Assembly (NCBI RefSeq): GCF_024703995.1
Contig: NZ_JAMXQV010000002.1
Coordinates: 372,001-436,000 of the forward strand
Length of the DNA stretch: 64,000 nt
Direction of reading: 5' to 3'
DNA from: Amycolatopsis iheyensis
GTDB taxonomy: Bacteria > Actinomycetota > Actinomycetes > Mycobacteriales > Pseudonocardiaceae
Shown here: positions 41,960 through 50,651 of the stretch, one piece after another
Layout of the letters: each line of letters starts with the position of its first letter
Position numbering within the stretch: position 1 is the first letter of the stretch
Made by a program: the position numbers and the translations under genes
The notes under the pieces: model-generated
Told to the model about the DNA's origin: nothing
The model's input: only the letters and a program-made list of their open reading frames with translations
Databases searched by the model: none

Positions 41960-44505
41960 CCGCGGCTCCTCAGCTCGACGAGCTCCGCGAGCTCGGTGTC
42001 GGTCAGTTCCGTCAACGCCGCCTCGCCACCGGCCAGCACCGCGTCCGCCAGCGCCCGCTTCTCCCGCAGCATCGCCGCGATCCGGTCCTCGACCGTGCCC
42101 TCGGCCACCAGCCGGTGCACCTGCACCGGGCGGGTCTGCCCGATCCGGTACGCCCGGTCGGTCGCCTGGTCCTCGACCGCGGGGTTCCACCAGCGGTCGT
42201 AGTGCACGACGTGGTCCGCGCGCGTCAGGTTCAGCCCCGTCCCGGCCGCCTTGAGCGACAACAGGAACACCGGCGCCTCGCCGTCCTGGAACCGCCGCAC
42301 GAGCTCCTCGCGGCGGGGCACGGGGGTGCCGCCGTGCAGGAAGAGCGTCGCGATCCCGCGCGCGGCGAGGTGCTTCTCCAGCAGCCGGGCCATCGCGACG
42401 TACTGGGTGAACACCAGCACCGCGCCGTCTTCGGCCAGGATCGTGTCCAGCAGCTCGTCGAGCAGCTCCAGCTTCCCCGACCGGCCACCGGGCTCCTTGA
42501 GGTACTGCGCCGGGTGGTTGCAGATCTGCTTGAGCGCGGTCAGCAGCTTCACGATCCGCCCGCGCCGCGCGATCCCGTCGGCCGCGGCGATGCCGGCCAT
42601 CATCTCCCGCACCACGGCCTCGTACAGCGCCGCCTGCTCCGGGCTCAGCGCCACCGGCCGATCGGTTTCGGTCTTGGCCGGCAGCTCCGGCGCGATCCCC
42701 GGATCGGACTTGCGCCGCCGCAACAGGAACGGCCGCAGCAACCGCGACAACCGCTCGGCCGCCGCGGGATCCCCGGCTTCGATCGGCTTCGCCCAGCGCC
42801 CCCGGAACTCGCTCAACGAACCGAGCAGGCCCGGCGCCGACCAGTCGAGGATCGCCCACAGCTCCGAAAGCGAGTTCTCCACCGGTGTGCCGGTCAGCGC
42901 CACCCGCGCCGCCGCCGGCACCAGCCGCAGCGCCTTCGCCGTGCCCGAGCGGTGGTTCTTGACGTGCTGGGCCTCGTCGGCGACCAGCAGCCCCCACCGC
43001 ACCGCGGCCAGCGGCGCCGGGTCGGCGCGCAGCGTGCCGTAGGTGGTGAGCACGAACCCGGCCGGCTCCTCGAGCGAGCGGGCGGTGCCGTGGAAGCGCC
43101 GCACCGGCACCCCCGGCGCGAACTTCGCGATCTCACGCTCCCAGTTGCCCAGCAGCGAGGCCGGGCACACCACCAGCGTCGGCCCGGCCGCGCGGTGCAG
43201 GTGCAGTGCGATCAGCGTGACCGTCTTGCCCAGGCCCATGTCATCGGCCAGGCAGCCGCCGAGGCCCAGGCCGGTGACCGTCGCCAGCCACTGCAGCCCA
43301 CGCAGCTGGTAGTCCCGCAGCGACGCGGCCAGCCCGGCCGGCGGCACCTCGGGCTCCGGCGGCGCGGACAGCCGGTCCTTCAACCGCGCCAGCCAGCCCT
43401 CGGTGACCACCTCGACCGGCTCGCCGTCGACCTCGGTGCTTCCGGTCAGCACGGCGCCCAGCGCGTCGACCGGCGTCAACGGCTTGAGCGTCCGCTCCCG
43501 CGCCTTCGCCGCCATGGCCGGGTCGACCAGCACCCAGCGGTCCCGCAGCCGCACCACCGGACGACGCGCCTCGGCGAGCGCGTCCAGCTCCGCCGCGGTC
43601 AGCACCTCACCACCCAGGGCCAGCTGCCAGTCGAACTCCAGCGCCCGGCCGCCGCCGAAGAACGACGGCAGGTCACCGGGCGCGTCACCACCGTTGACGA
43701 CGGCGCGCGCGGTCAGCGAACCCGCCAGCTCGCCCGGCCAGTGCACGTCGATGCCCGCCGCCGCCAGCCGCGGGGCCGCGGCCGCGACCAGCTCGGTCAC
43801 GTCGTCCTCGCCCAGCGTCAGCTCATCGGGCACCGCCGAGGTCAGCAGCGGGCTCAACGCCGGCCACACCTGCGCGCCGCGGCGCAACGCCAGCACGACG
43901 TCGATGCGCGCCCGCGGCCCGAACCGCCCGGTCTCCCACAGCTCCGCCGCGTCGGCGACCTGCCCCGGATCGGCGAGGCTGTGTACCTGCACCACGGCGT
44001 GGAAGCGACCGGTGTCGAATCCGTCCGGAGCTTCGACGCGCAGCGACACCCGGATGCCGGAGTCGAGCCCGGCGGCCAGCTCGTCGGCCCAGTCGCGCAT
44101 CGCCTCGGCGCGCTGCGGCGCGACGGCGGCGAACAACCGCGTCCCGGCCGCCTTCGCCGCCGCCGGCGTGCGCGGCAGGGTGTCGGCGACGGCGTCGAGG
44201 AACGCCCGCAGCAGCGGCCCCGGCGCTCGCACCTCGGCCGGCATCGCGGCGGCGAGGTCCCGCAGCCACGCGGCCTCCGCCGGCTCCAGCGGCCCGACGC
44301 GCCAGGCGTCGTGCCCGGCCTCGGTGACGCCGGGCAGCAGCCGGCCCGCCTCGACCAGCCGCAGCGCGGCCCGCGCCGCGACCGCCCAGAACTCCTCCGG
44401 CCCGCTCAGCAGCTCCGGCAACCCGTCCACCAGGGACAGCTCGCGGCCGTCGATGACGAGACGGCCCGCCCGCGGCGGCTCACCCGGTGCGAAGTCGATG
44501 TTCAG
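41956..44505 (-). CDS. SNF2/RapA-type DNA translocase with CTG start
   Basis: 849 aa. The N-terminal 370 residues are an SNF2-associated bacterial domain. The helicase part has DDMGLGKTVTLIALHLHR (motif I, about residue 420), VADEAQHVKN (motif II, about 509), LTGTPVENSL (III) and FLLSLKAAGTGLNLTRADHV then DQATDRAYRIGQ (V-VI). These ATP-driven translocases remodel protein-DNA or DNA-drug complexes. No ATG, GTG or TTG fits the N-terminus: AGGAGG is followed 8 nt later by CTG at 44505, which overlaps the permease stop as CTGA. GTG about 26 codons in is the fallback. Confidence 0.9.
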   Translation of the reverse strand: MNIDFAPGEPPRAGRLVIDGRELSLVDGLPELLSGPEEFWAVAARAALRLVEAGRLLPGVTEAGHDAWRVGPLEPAEAAWLRDLAAAMPAEVRAPGPLLRAFLDAVADTLPRTPAAAKAAGTRLFAAVAPQRAEAMRDWADELAAGLDSGIRVSLRVEAPDGFDTGRFHAVVQVHSLADPGQVADAAELWETGRFGPRARIDVVLALRRGAQVWPALSPLLTSAVPDELTLGEDDVTELVAAAAPRLAAAGIDVHWPGELAGSLTARAVVNGGDAPGDLPSFFGGGRALEFDWQLALGGEVLTAAELDALAEARRPVVRLRDRWVLVDPAMAAKARERTLKPLTPVDALGAVLTGSTEVDGEPVEVVTEGWLARLKDRLSAPPEPEVPPAGLAASLRDYQLRGLQWLATVTGLGLGGCLADDMGLGKTVTLIALHLHRAAGPTLVVCPASLLGNWEREIAKFAPGVPVRRFHGTARSLEEPAGFVLTTYGTLRADPAPLAAVRWGLLVADEAQHVKNHRSGTAKALRLVPAAARVALTGTPVENSLSELWAILDWSAPGLLGSLSEFRGRWAKPIEAGDPAAAERLSRLLRPFLLRRRKSDPGIAPELPAKTETDRPVALSPEQAALYEAVVREMMAGIAAADGIARRGRIVKLLTALKQICNHPAQYLKEPGGRSGKLELLDELLDTILAEDGAVLVFTQYVAMARLLEKHLAARGIATLFLHGGTPVPRREELVRRFQDGEAPVFLLSLKAAGTGLNLTRADHVVHYDRWWNPAVEDQATDRAYRIGQTRPVQVHRLVAEGTVEDRIAAMLREKRALADAVLAGGEAALTELTDTELAELVELRSRG

Positions 44506-45284
44506 TTCCCCAGCCTCCTGTATCGGCGCACGGACAGCGGCACGAACACCGCGAGCAGGACCAGCGGCCACACCACCGCCATCAGCACCGGGTGCGCGCT
44601 CACCCAGGACGTCCCAGCCGCCCCGGGGTTGCCGAACAGCACCCGCGCCGCCGTCACCGTGGAAGACAACGGGTTCCACTCCGCCACGGTTCCCAGCCAG
44701 GCCGGCATCGTCGAGGTCGCCACGAACGCGCTGGAGAGGAACCCGAACGGGAACTCCAGCGTCTGCGCGAGCGTCACCATCGCCGGGTCCGAGGTCAGCA
44801 GGCCCAGGTAGATCCCGGCCCACACCAGCGCCGTGCGCAGCAGGAGCAGCAGGACCAGCGCCGTGAACGTCTCGGCGAGGCTGCCGTGCGGGCGCCAGCC
44901 GACCGCGAACCCGCAGCCCAGCAGCACCGCCAGCGCGAGGACGGCGTTCACCAGGTCCGCGGCCACCCGCCCGGTGAGCACCGCCGAAGGCGCCATCGGC
45001 AGCGACCGGAACCGGTCGGTGACCCCCTTCGCGGCGTCGTCGAGCACCGCGATCATCGTGCCGGACAGCCCGAAGGCCATGGTCATCGCGAACATCCCCG
45101 GCATCAGGAACTCGCGGTAGGAGCCACCGCCCGGCACGCTCATCCCGCCGCCGAGCAGGTAGGCGAAGATCAGCACCATCAGGATCGGGAACGCCACCAC
45201 GGTGACCAGCCGGGCCGGGCGCCGGGCGAGCTGTGCGAGGTAGCGCCCGGTGAGCGTCCAGCCGTCTTCCAGGGCCCATCTCAT
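44502..45284 (-). CDS. ABC-2 (DrrB-type) drug exporter permease
   Basis: 260 aa, six membrane helices. FLMPGMFAMTMAFGLSGTMI and the DAAKGVTDRFRSLPMAPSAV loop are hallmarks of DrrB/NodJ-like ABC-2 permeases. TMPAWLGTVAEWNPLSSTVT before the last helices also matches. The start overlaps the ATPase stop (ATGA) and the stop overlaps the SNF2 CTG start. It forms an efflux pump with the upstream ATPase; the substrate is likely an antibiotic-like hydrophobic compound, by family. Confidence 0.92.
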   Translation of the reverse strand: MRWALEDGWTLTGRYLAQLARRPARLVTVVAFPILMVLIFAYLLGGGMSVPGGGSYREFLMPGMFAMTMAFGLSGTMIAVLDDAAKGVTDRFRSLPMAPSAVLTGRVAADLVNAVLALAVLLGCGFAVGWRPHGSLAETFTALVLLLLLRTALVWAGIYLGLLTSDPAMVTLAQTLEFPFGFLSSAFVATSTMPAWLGTVAEWNPLSSTVTAARVLFGNPGAAGTSWVSAHPVLMAVVWPLVLLAVFVPLSVRRYRRLGN

Positions 45285-46210
45285 CGTGTCACCTTCCCGG
45301 TCAGCTCGAGGAACACTTCGTCCAGCGTCGGGTGCCGCAGCGCGACGTCGGCGAACGCCAGCTCGGTCGCGGCCAGCTCGCGCACGACGTCGGTCAGCGC
45401 CGAAGGCTCGGCCGGGGCGCTGACCCGCAGCTCGTCGGTGACCGGCTCGGCCCCGGTGACCCGGGCGAGCAACGCCGCCGCCGCGCCGAGCGCGTCCGGG
45501 TCGGTCAGCACCAGCTCGATCCGCGTCGCCCCGAGCGACCCCTTCAGCTCCGCCGGCGTGCCTTCGGCGATCACCCGGCCGTGCTCCACCAGGGAGATCC
45601 GGTCGGCCAGCTGATCGGCCTCCTCCAGGTACTGGGTGGTGAGCAGCACGGTCGTGCCGTCGGCGACCAGCGACCGGACCGCCCGCCACACCTCGGCGCG
45701 GCTGCGCGGGTCCAGCCCGGTCGTCGGCTCGTCGAGGAACAGCACCCGCGGGGTGGCCAGCAGCGAGGCGGCCAGGTCCAGCCGTCGTCGCATGCCACCG
45801 GAGTAGGCGGAGATCGGTTTCGACCCGGTGTCCGCGAGGCCGAAGCGCTCCAGCAGGTCGTCGGCCCGGCGGGTGGCCTCGCGGCGGCCGAGGTGGTGCA
45901 GCCGGCCGAACAGCACCAGGTTCTGCCGCCCGGACAGGACCTCGTCGACGGCGGCGTGCTGCCCGACCAGCCCGATCGAGGCGCGCACTTTCGCTGGTTC
46001 GGTGGCGACGTCGAACCCGGCCACGCGAGCGAGGCCGCCGTCGTGGCGCAGCAGGGTGGAGAGCACGCGGACCGCCGTGGTCTTGCCCGCGCCGTTGGGT
46101 CCCAGCAGGCCGTGCAGGGTGCCGGCCGGGACGGAGAGAGCGAACCCATCGAGGGCGTACGCGTCGCCGTAGCGCTTGCGAAGTCCCTCGGCGTGGATCT
46201 GCGGAGTCAT
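45281..46210 (-). CDS. DrrA-type ABC transporter ATPase
   Basis: 309 aa. Walker A GLLGPNGAGKTT, Q-loop VGQHAAVD, signature AYSGGMRRRLDLAASL, Walker B LFLDEPTTGLDPRSR and H-switch LLTTQYLEE are all intact. The C-terminal extension (about 225-309, HPTLDEVFLELTGK) is the DrrA-specific tail. ATG 46210 follows AAGGAG. It is the first gene of the operon and faces a TetR gene over 79 nt with paired operators. Confidence 0.94.
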   Translation of the reverse strand: MTPQIHAEGLRKRYGDAYALDGFALSVPAGTLHGLLGPNGAGKTTAVRVLSTLLRHDGGLARVAGFDVATEPAKVRASIGLVGQHAAVDEVLSGRQNLVLFGRLHHLGRREATRRADDLLERFGLADTGSKPISAYSGGMRRRLDLAASLLATPRVLFLDEPTTGLDPRSRAEVWRAVRSLVADGTTVLLTTQYLEEADQLADRISLVEHGRVIAEGTPAELKGSLGATRIELVLTDPDALGAAAALLARVTGAEPVTDELRVSAPAEPSALTDVVRELAATELAFADVALRHPTLDEVFLELTGKVTR

Positions 46211-46223
46211 CCCGCTCCTTATC

Positions 46224-46275
46224 TCTGTACTGTGTACGAAGAAAAGGTTAGCACAACTCTGTACAACGTACGGAA
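46224..46275. promoter_or_regulatory. Two tandem TetR operators between the exporter operon and its regulator
   Basis: TCTGTACTGTGTACGAA (46224-46240) and TCTGTACAACGTACGGAA (46258-46275) are direct copies 34 bp apart. Each contains GTAC-N3-GTAC. They lie centrally in the 79-nt divergent gap and can cover both promoters. Confidence 0.75.
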
Positions 46276-46289
46276 ATTGGGTGGGCAGA

Positions 46290-47057
46290 ATGACCGGCGT
46301 GGAGAACACCAGCGGCGACCCGCGCCGGACGATCGAGCTGCTCTGGGGTGTCTCCGGACCGCCGAGGCGTGGCCCGAAACCGAAGCTGACCACCGCCGAC
46401 GTCGTCCAGGCCGCGGTCGCCCTCGCCGACGCCGACACCATCGACGCGGTCACCATCCGCGGCGTCGCCGACCACCTCGGCGTCTCCCCCATGTCCCTCT
46501 ACACCTACGTGCCGGGCCGGGCGGAGCTGCTCGACCTGATGATCGACCACGCCCACGGCGAGCTGCCGGCCCCCGAACCCGGCCTCGGCTGGCGGGACGC
46601 GCTCACCGCGATCGCCCAGGACCAGTGGGAGCTCTTCCACCGCCACCCCTGGCTGCTGCAGGTCACCACCAGCCGCTCCGCGCTCGGCCCGCACAGCTTC
46701 GCCAAGTACGAACACGAACTGCGTGCCCTCGACGGCATCGGGCTCGACGACGTCGAGATGGACGCCGCGGCCGGCCTCGTGACCAACCTCGTCCGCGCCA
46801 CCGCGCGCAGCTCGATCGACGCCGCCCGCCTGGTGCGCACCAGCGGCCTGACCGACGCCCAGTGGTGGGAGCGCGCCGCGCCGGTGCTGGCCGGCATCCC
46901 GGCCGCCGCCGCGGAGCACTACCCCATCGCCTCGCGGGTCGGCCAGGCCGCGGGCGAAACCCACAACGCCGCGGAAGACCCGGCCTACACCTTCCGCTTC
47001 GGCCTCGCCCGCGTCCTGGACGGCATCGAAGCGCTGATCTCAGAGCGTCAGCAGTAG
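46290..47057 (+). CDS. TetR regulator of the exporter-SNF2-SWIM operon
   Basis: 255 aa of the tetracycline-repressor-like subgroup (TetR_C_1). RGPKPKLTTADVVQAAVALA then VTIRGVADHLGVSPMSLYTY is the DNA-binding region, and the long C-terminal domain (about 100-250) is the drug-binding part. Members typically sense the exported antibiotic. ATG 46290 is divergent from the ATPase gene. Its 3' end overlaps the P450 gene by 18 nt. Confidence 0.92.
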   Translation: MTGVENTSGDPRRTIELLWGVSGPPRRGPKPKLTTADVVQAAVALADADTIDAVTIRGVADHLGVSPMSLYTYVPGRAELLDLMIDHAHGELPAPEPGLGWRDALTAIAQDQWELFHRHPWLLQVTTSRSALGPHSFAKYEHELRALDGIGLDDVEMDAAAGLVTNLVRATARSSIDAARLVRTSGLTDAQWWERAAPVLAGIPAAAAEHYPIASRVGQAAGETHNAAEDPAYTFRFGLARVLDGIEALISERQQ

Positions 47058-48200
47058 CTTCGCCGGCCGCCACGTCCCGCCGTCGGGCGCGCGCGGCACG
47101 TCCCCGGCCAACGCCAGTTCCGGGAACCGCGCGAACAACGTCGAGAGCGCCACCTCCGTCTCCACCCGGGCGATCGACGCGCCGAGGCAGAAGTGCGGCC
47201 CGTGCGAGAACCCCAGCTGCGCCGGCCCGGAGCGCGTGACATCGAGACGGTCGGCGTCGGGGAACACCCGCGGGTCGCGGTCGGCGGCCACCATCGCCGC
47301 CGTCACCCGCTCGCCTTCGCGGATCACCGACCCGCCGATCTCGACGTCCTCACGCGCGAACCTCGGCGTCGTCAGCAGCTGCGGGCTGCAGAAGCGCATC
47401 AGCTCCTCGACCGCGCCCGGCCACAACCCGGGATCCGCGCGCAGGAGAGCGAGCTGGTCCGGGTGGCGCAGCAGGGCCTCGACGGCGTTGGCGATGAGGT
47501 TGACCGGCGTCTGCCCGGCCAGCACCAGGTGCCAGACCAGGGTGACCAGTTCGGTGTCGGTGAGCCGGTCGTCGTCCTCGGCCCGCACGAGGTCGCCGAT
47601 GAGGTCGTCACCCGGCTCCTCGCGGCTGCGTGCCACGGCCTCGCGCGCCCCGTCGATGATCGCCGGGATCGCGGCGGCGAAGTCCGGGCCGGCCCCGCCG
47701 GCGACCGCGGCGCCGTACTCACGCCACTGTGGACGGTCGGCTTCCGGGATGCCGGTCAGCTCGCAGATGACGTCCATCGGCAGCGGCCGCGCGAAGTGCG
47801 GGATCAGGTCCACGACGCCGCCCGTGGGCAGCTGGTCGAGCAGCCGTTCGGTGAGCGTCACCAGCCGCGGGCGCAGCTGCGCGGCGCGCTTCGGGGTGAA
47901 CGCCGGCGCGACCAGCCGCCGCAGGCGCAGGTGCTCGGGCCCGTCCTGCTCGGCCATCGTCCGCAGGTACTCCAGGCAGTGCTCGGGGATGCCCGGCGGC
48001 CGCAGGAAGCTCTCGGAGCGGACCTCGAAGCGGGGGTCGTTGAGCATTCCGCGCGCCTCGGCGTAGCGGGTCAGCGCCCAGAACGGGCCGAAGCCGGGGA
48101 TCACCAGCTTCGCCACCGGGCTCACCTCGCGGGCCCGGTCGTAGGCCGTGAACGGGTCGGTCAGGACCTTGACGTCGGTCAGGTCGATCTCAGGGATCAT
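47040..48200 (-). CDS. Cytochrome P450
   Basis: 386 aa, class I bacterial size. The heme motif FSHGPHFCLGASIARVE places the ligand at about C338; the K-helix ExxR is AVEELMRF, and ADRDPRVFPDADRLDVTR precedes the heme loop. The I-helix reads LVLAGQTPVNLIANAV: relative to the usual AGxE/DT-T pattern one residue appears missing and the acid is absent. It needs ferredoxin partners not present nearby. ATG 48200 follows TTTGGAG. It is divergent from a TetR-redoxin fusion that may regulate it. Confidence 0.93.
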   Translation of the reverse strand: MIPEIDLTDVKVLTDPFTAYDRAREVSPVAKLVIPGFGPFWALTRYAEARGMLNDPRFEVRSESFLRPPGIPEHCLEYLRTMAEQDGPEHLRLRRLVAPAFTPKRAAQLRPRLVTLTERLLDQLPTGGVVDLIPHFARPLPMDVICELTGIPEADRPQWREYGAAVAGGAGPDFAAAIPAIIDGAREAVARSREEPGDDLIGDLVRAEDDDRLTDTELVTLVWHLVLAGQTPVNLIANAVEALLRHPDQLALLRADPGLWPGAVEELMRFCSPQLLTTPRFAREDVEIGGSVIREGERVTAAMVAADRDPRVFPDADRLDVTRSGPAQLGFSHGPHFCLGASIARVETEVALSTLFARFPELALAGDVPRAPDGGTWRPAKLLLTL

Positions 48201-48218
48201 CCAGCACTCCAAATGCTC

Positions 48219-48229
48219 ACATCAGATGT
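48219..48229. promoter_or_regulatory. ACATC-A-GATGT dyad upstream of the P450 gene
   Basis: A perfect 11-bp palindrome 19 nt before the P450 start, in the 86-nt gap to the divergent TetR-redoxin gene. It is a likely operator for that regulator, though short. Confidence 0.45.
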
Positions 48230-48286
48230 TCTAATCATCTCAGTGGTCACGGTATCTTGATCCGCGACACCGCGGCAAGGAGGACG

Positions 48287-49357
48287 ATGGTCAGGCTCAG
48301 CAGGGCGGAAACCCAGGAACGCAACCGCGCGAAGGTGCTCGCCGCCGCCCGCGACGAGTTCGCCGGCCGCGGCTTCCGCGACACCAAGGTCGACGTCATC
48401 GCCGAACGCGCCGAGCTCACCCGCGGCGCGGTCTACTCCAACTTCCCCGGCAAGCGAGCCCTCTACTTCGCCGTCCTGGCCGACCTCGCCGAACGCGCGC
48501 CCCGGCCCGCCACCCCGCCACCGGACCCCGGCGCCGCGGACGTGCTGGCCGCGTTCGCCCGCGCCTGGGTCGCCCGGCTCCCGCTGGCCACCGACAGCGA
48601 AAGTGAAGAGGCCCGCCTCACCCGCGACCTGCTGCCGGAAATCCTCGCCGACGAACACACTCGCCGGCCGTTCGCGCAGCTCATGCGCGTCAACGCGATC
48701 CTGCTCGGGCTCGCCCTCGAACGCCGCCGCCCCGGCCGCCGCCTGGTCCGTGTCGCCGAGGCCGCCCTCACGACGTTGCACGGCGCGAGCCAGCTCGCCG
48801 CGGCCGCGCCCGGCTTCGGCGAGCCCTTCCACATCGTCACCGCCTGCGCCGCCCTGCTGGAGCTGGACCTCGACGACGACTGGCCGGCGACCCCGCCGAT
48901 CACCAGCCAGGCCCGGCCCGTCGCCGAGCCGTGGCGCCCACCCGAGGCGACCGACCTGCTGACCGGCCGGCCGTTCGCGCCCGGCGACGGCGTCATCACC
49001 GTCCTGGGCCTGCACCGCGCGTCGGCCTTCGAAGAAGCCGTCCGCGCCGGCGCCGACGTCACCACCGTGCTCGTCACCAGCGACCCCGGCGAGCTCGCGC
49101 CCCTGGCCCGCCTGGCGATCGCCGACCTGCGCACCTGCCTCGACCAGGCCGGCGCCCCCGACCCGCGGCCCCGGCTGCGGATCGCCGTCGACCCCACCGG
49201 CGAGCTCGCCGCGGCCGCCGGCGTCACCGCGGTCAGCGACGCCACCGAAACCGCCGTGCGCGTCGAAGGCGGCCGGATCGTCGCCCGCGCCGAAGGGTAC
49301 GGCGCGTGTCACGCGGTGGCTGTCGGTCCCGGGCCCGGCCGTTCGTCGGGTGGGTGA
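48287..49357 (+). CDS. TetR regulator fused to a redoxin-like domain
   Basis: 356 aa, about 150 longer than a normal TetR protein. Residues 1-200 are TetR: LAAARDEFAGRGFRDTKVDV, then IAERAELTRGAVYSNFPGKR and a ligand domain. From about 220 a second domain follows: GVITVLGLHRASAFEEAVRA, then DVTTVLVTSDPGELAPLARL and LRIAVDPTGELAAAAGVTAV. That strand-helix-strand order resembles AhpC/TSA-like redoxins, but the peroxidatic cysteine position holds HRAS. ATG 48287 follows AAGGAGG. It is divergent from the P450. The C-terminal domain may be a degenerate redox or ligand sensor. Confidence 0.85.
   Translation: MVRLSRAETQERNRAKVLAAARDEFAGRGFRDTKVDVIAERAELTRGAVYSNFPGKRALYFAVLADLAERAPRPATPPPDPGAADVLAAFARAWVARLPLATDSESEEARLTRDLLPEILADEHTRRPFAQLMRVNAILLGLALERRRPGRRLVRVAEAALTTLHGASQLAAAAPGFGEPFHIVTACAALLELDLDDDWPATPPITSQARPVAEPWRPPEATDLLTGRPFAPGDGVITVLGLHRASAFEEAVRAGADVTTVLVTSDPGELAPLARLAIADLRTCLDQAGAPDPRPRLRIAVDPTGELAAAAGVTAVSDATETAVRVEGGRIVARAEGYGACHAVAVGPGPGRSSGG
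49321..49347 (+). promoter_or_regulatory. Predicted ECF42-dependent promoter of the sigma gene
   Basis: TGTCGGTCCCGG (from 49321) and GTTCGTCGGG (from 49341; CGTC at 49344). The T-to-C distance is 23 nt, identical to the copies at 50587 and 60323. It lies within the 3' end of the TetR-redoxin gene, 30 nt before the sigma start. Confidence 0.7.
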
Positions 49358-49376
49358 ACCGGCGGAAGGAGCAGCG

Positions 49377-50651
49377 GTGGACGTCGAGACCGCGGTCGCC
49401 GCGGCGTTCCGGGACGAGTGGGGCCAGGTCGTGGCCACGCTCATCCGGATCACCGGCGACTGGGACCTGGCCGAGGAGTGCGCCCAGGAGGCGTTCGCCC
49501 TCGCCCTGCGCACCTGGCCGCGCGACGGCGTCCCCCGGCGGCCCGGCGCGTGGCTGACCACCGCCGCCCGCAACCGCGCCACCGACCGGCTCCGCCGCGA
49601 CGCCCTCGGCGCCGCCAAGCTCCGGGAGGCCGCCCTCATGCACGTCCCCGACGACCCCGCCAGTGACGACAGCGGTGTGCCGGACGACCGGCTGCGGCTC
49701 ATCTTCACCTGCTGCCACCCGGCGCTGGCCACCGAAGCCCAGGTCGCCCTCGCCCTGCGGACACTGGCGGGGCTCTCCACCGCCGAGATCGCCCGCGCCT
49801 TCCTCGTCCCCGAAGCCACCATGTCCCAGCGGCTCGTGCGGGTGAAGCGCAAGATCCGCCACGCCGGCATCCCCTACCGCGTCCCGCCCGCGCACCTGCT
49901 GCCCGAACGCACCGCCGCCGTCCTCGGCGTGCTGTACCTGACGTTCAACGAGGGCTACTCCGCCAGCGCCGGACCCGACCTGCAGCGCCCCGACCTCGCC
50001 GCCGAAGCCGTCCGCCTCGCCCGCGTCCTCGCGCGGCTGATGCCCGACGAACCCGAAGCCCTCGGCCTGCTCGCGCTGATGCTGCTGCAGCACGCCCGCC
50101 GCGAAACCCGCGTCGGCCCCGGCGGTGCGCTCGTCCCGCTCGAAGAACAGGACCGCACCCGCTGGGACGCGAGCGAAATCGCCGAAGGCACCCAGCTCCT
50201 GGAGACGGCGCTGCGCCGCCGGCGCCCCGGGCCCTACCAGGTCCAGGCCGCCATCGCCGCCTGCCACGCCACCGCCACCCGGCCCGCCGACACCGACTGG
50301 GCCCAGATCGCCGGCCTCTACGGCGAGCTGCGCAAGTTCGTCCCCAGCGCCGTCGTCGAGCTCAACCGGGCCGTCGCGGTCGGCATGGCCGACGGCCCGC
50401 TCGCCGGGCTCGCCCTGCTCGACGCGCTGACCATGGACGGCTACCACCTGCTGCCCGCCACCCGCGCCGACTTCCTCCGCCGCCTCGGCCGCCACGCCGA
50501 AGCCGCCGAGGCGTACGCGACCGCGCGCGAGCTGGCGCCCACCGAAGCCGAACGCGCCTACCTCACCCGAAGAATCTCCGAGGTGGTGTCGGTCCCGGCC
50601 GGGCCCGTTCGTCGGTCGGGCGAACCACGATCTCCGGAGGAACGCCCATGA
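49377..50651 (+). CDS. ECF42 RNA polymerase sigma factor with TPR-like C-terminal extension
   Basis: 424 aa from GTG 49377 after GGAAGGAG. Sigma regions 2 (EWGQVVATLIRITGDWDLAE) and 4 (LSTAEIARAFLVPEATMSQR) are followed by a long helical extension with [27 protein letters not shown] and VELNRAVAVGMADGP. These are hallmarks of the ECF42 group, whose C-terminal extension is needed for function and replaces an anti-sigma factor. ECF42 genes are known to be linked to YCII/DGPF genes, as here. It is preceded by its own predicted promoter and overlaps the hydrolase start (ATGA). Confidence 0.94.
   Translation: MDVETAVAAAFRDEWGQVVATLIRITGDWDLAEECAQEAFALALRTWPRDGVPRRPGAWLTTAARNRATDRLRRDALGAAKLREAALMHVPDDPASDDSGVPDDRLRLIFTCCHPALATEAQVALALRTLAGLSTAEIARAFLVPEATMSQRLVRVKRKIRHAGIPYRVPPAHLLPERTAAVLGVLYLTFNEGYSASAGPDLQRPDLAAEAVRLARVLARLMPDEPEALGLLALMLLQHARRETRVGPGGALVPLEEQDRTRWDASEIAEGTQLLETALRRRRPGPYQVQAAIAACHATATRPADTDWAQIAGLYGELRKFVPSAVVELNRAVAVGMADGPLAGLALLDALTMDGYHLLPATRADFLRRLGRHAEAAEAYATARELAPTEAERAYLTRRISEVVSVPAGPVRRSGEPRSPEERP
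50587..50613 (+). promoter_or_regulatory. Predicted ECF42-dependent promoter of the hydrolase-YCII-GyrI genes
   Basis: TGTCGGTCCCGG (from 50587) and CGTTCGTCGG with CGTC at 50610, again 23 nt from T to C. It is located inside the end of the sigma gene, 35 nt before the hydrolase ATG. Confidence 0.7.

Noticed and set aside
42115..44811. 898-aa plus-strand open frame opposite the SNF2 gene
   Set aside because: Low-complexity Arg/Gln-rich antisense of a gene with intact helicase motifs.
45332..47239. 635-aa plus-strand frame across the ABC ATPase and TetR genes
   Set aside because: It spans a control region and two supported genes in other frames.
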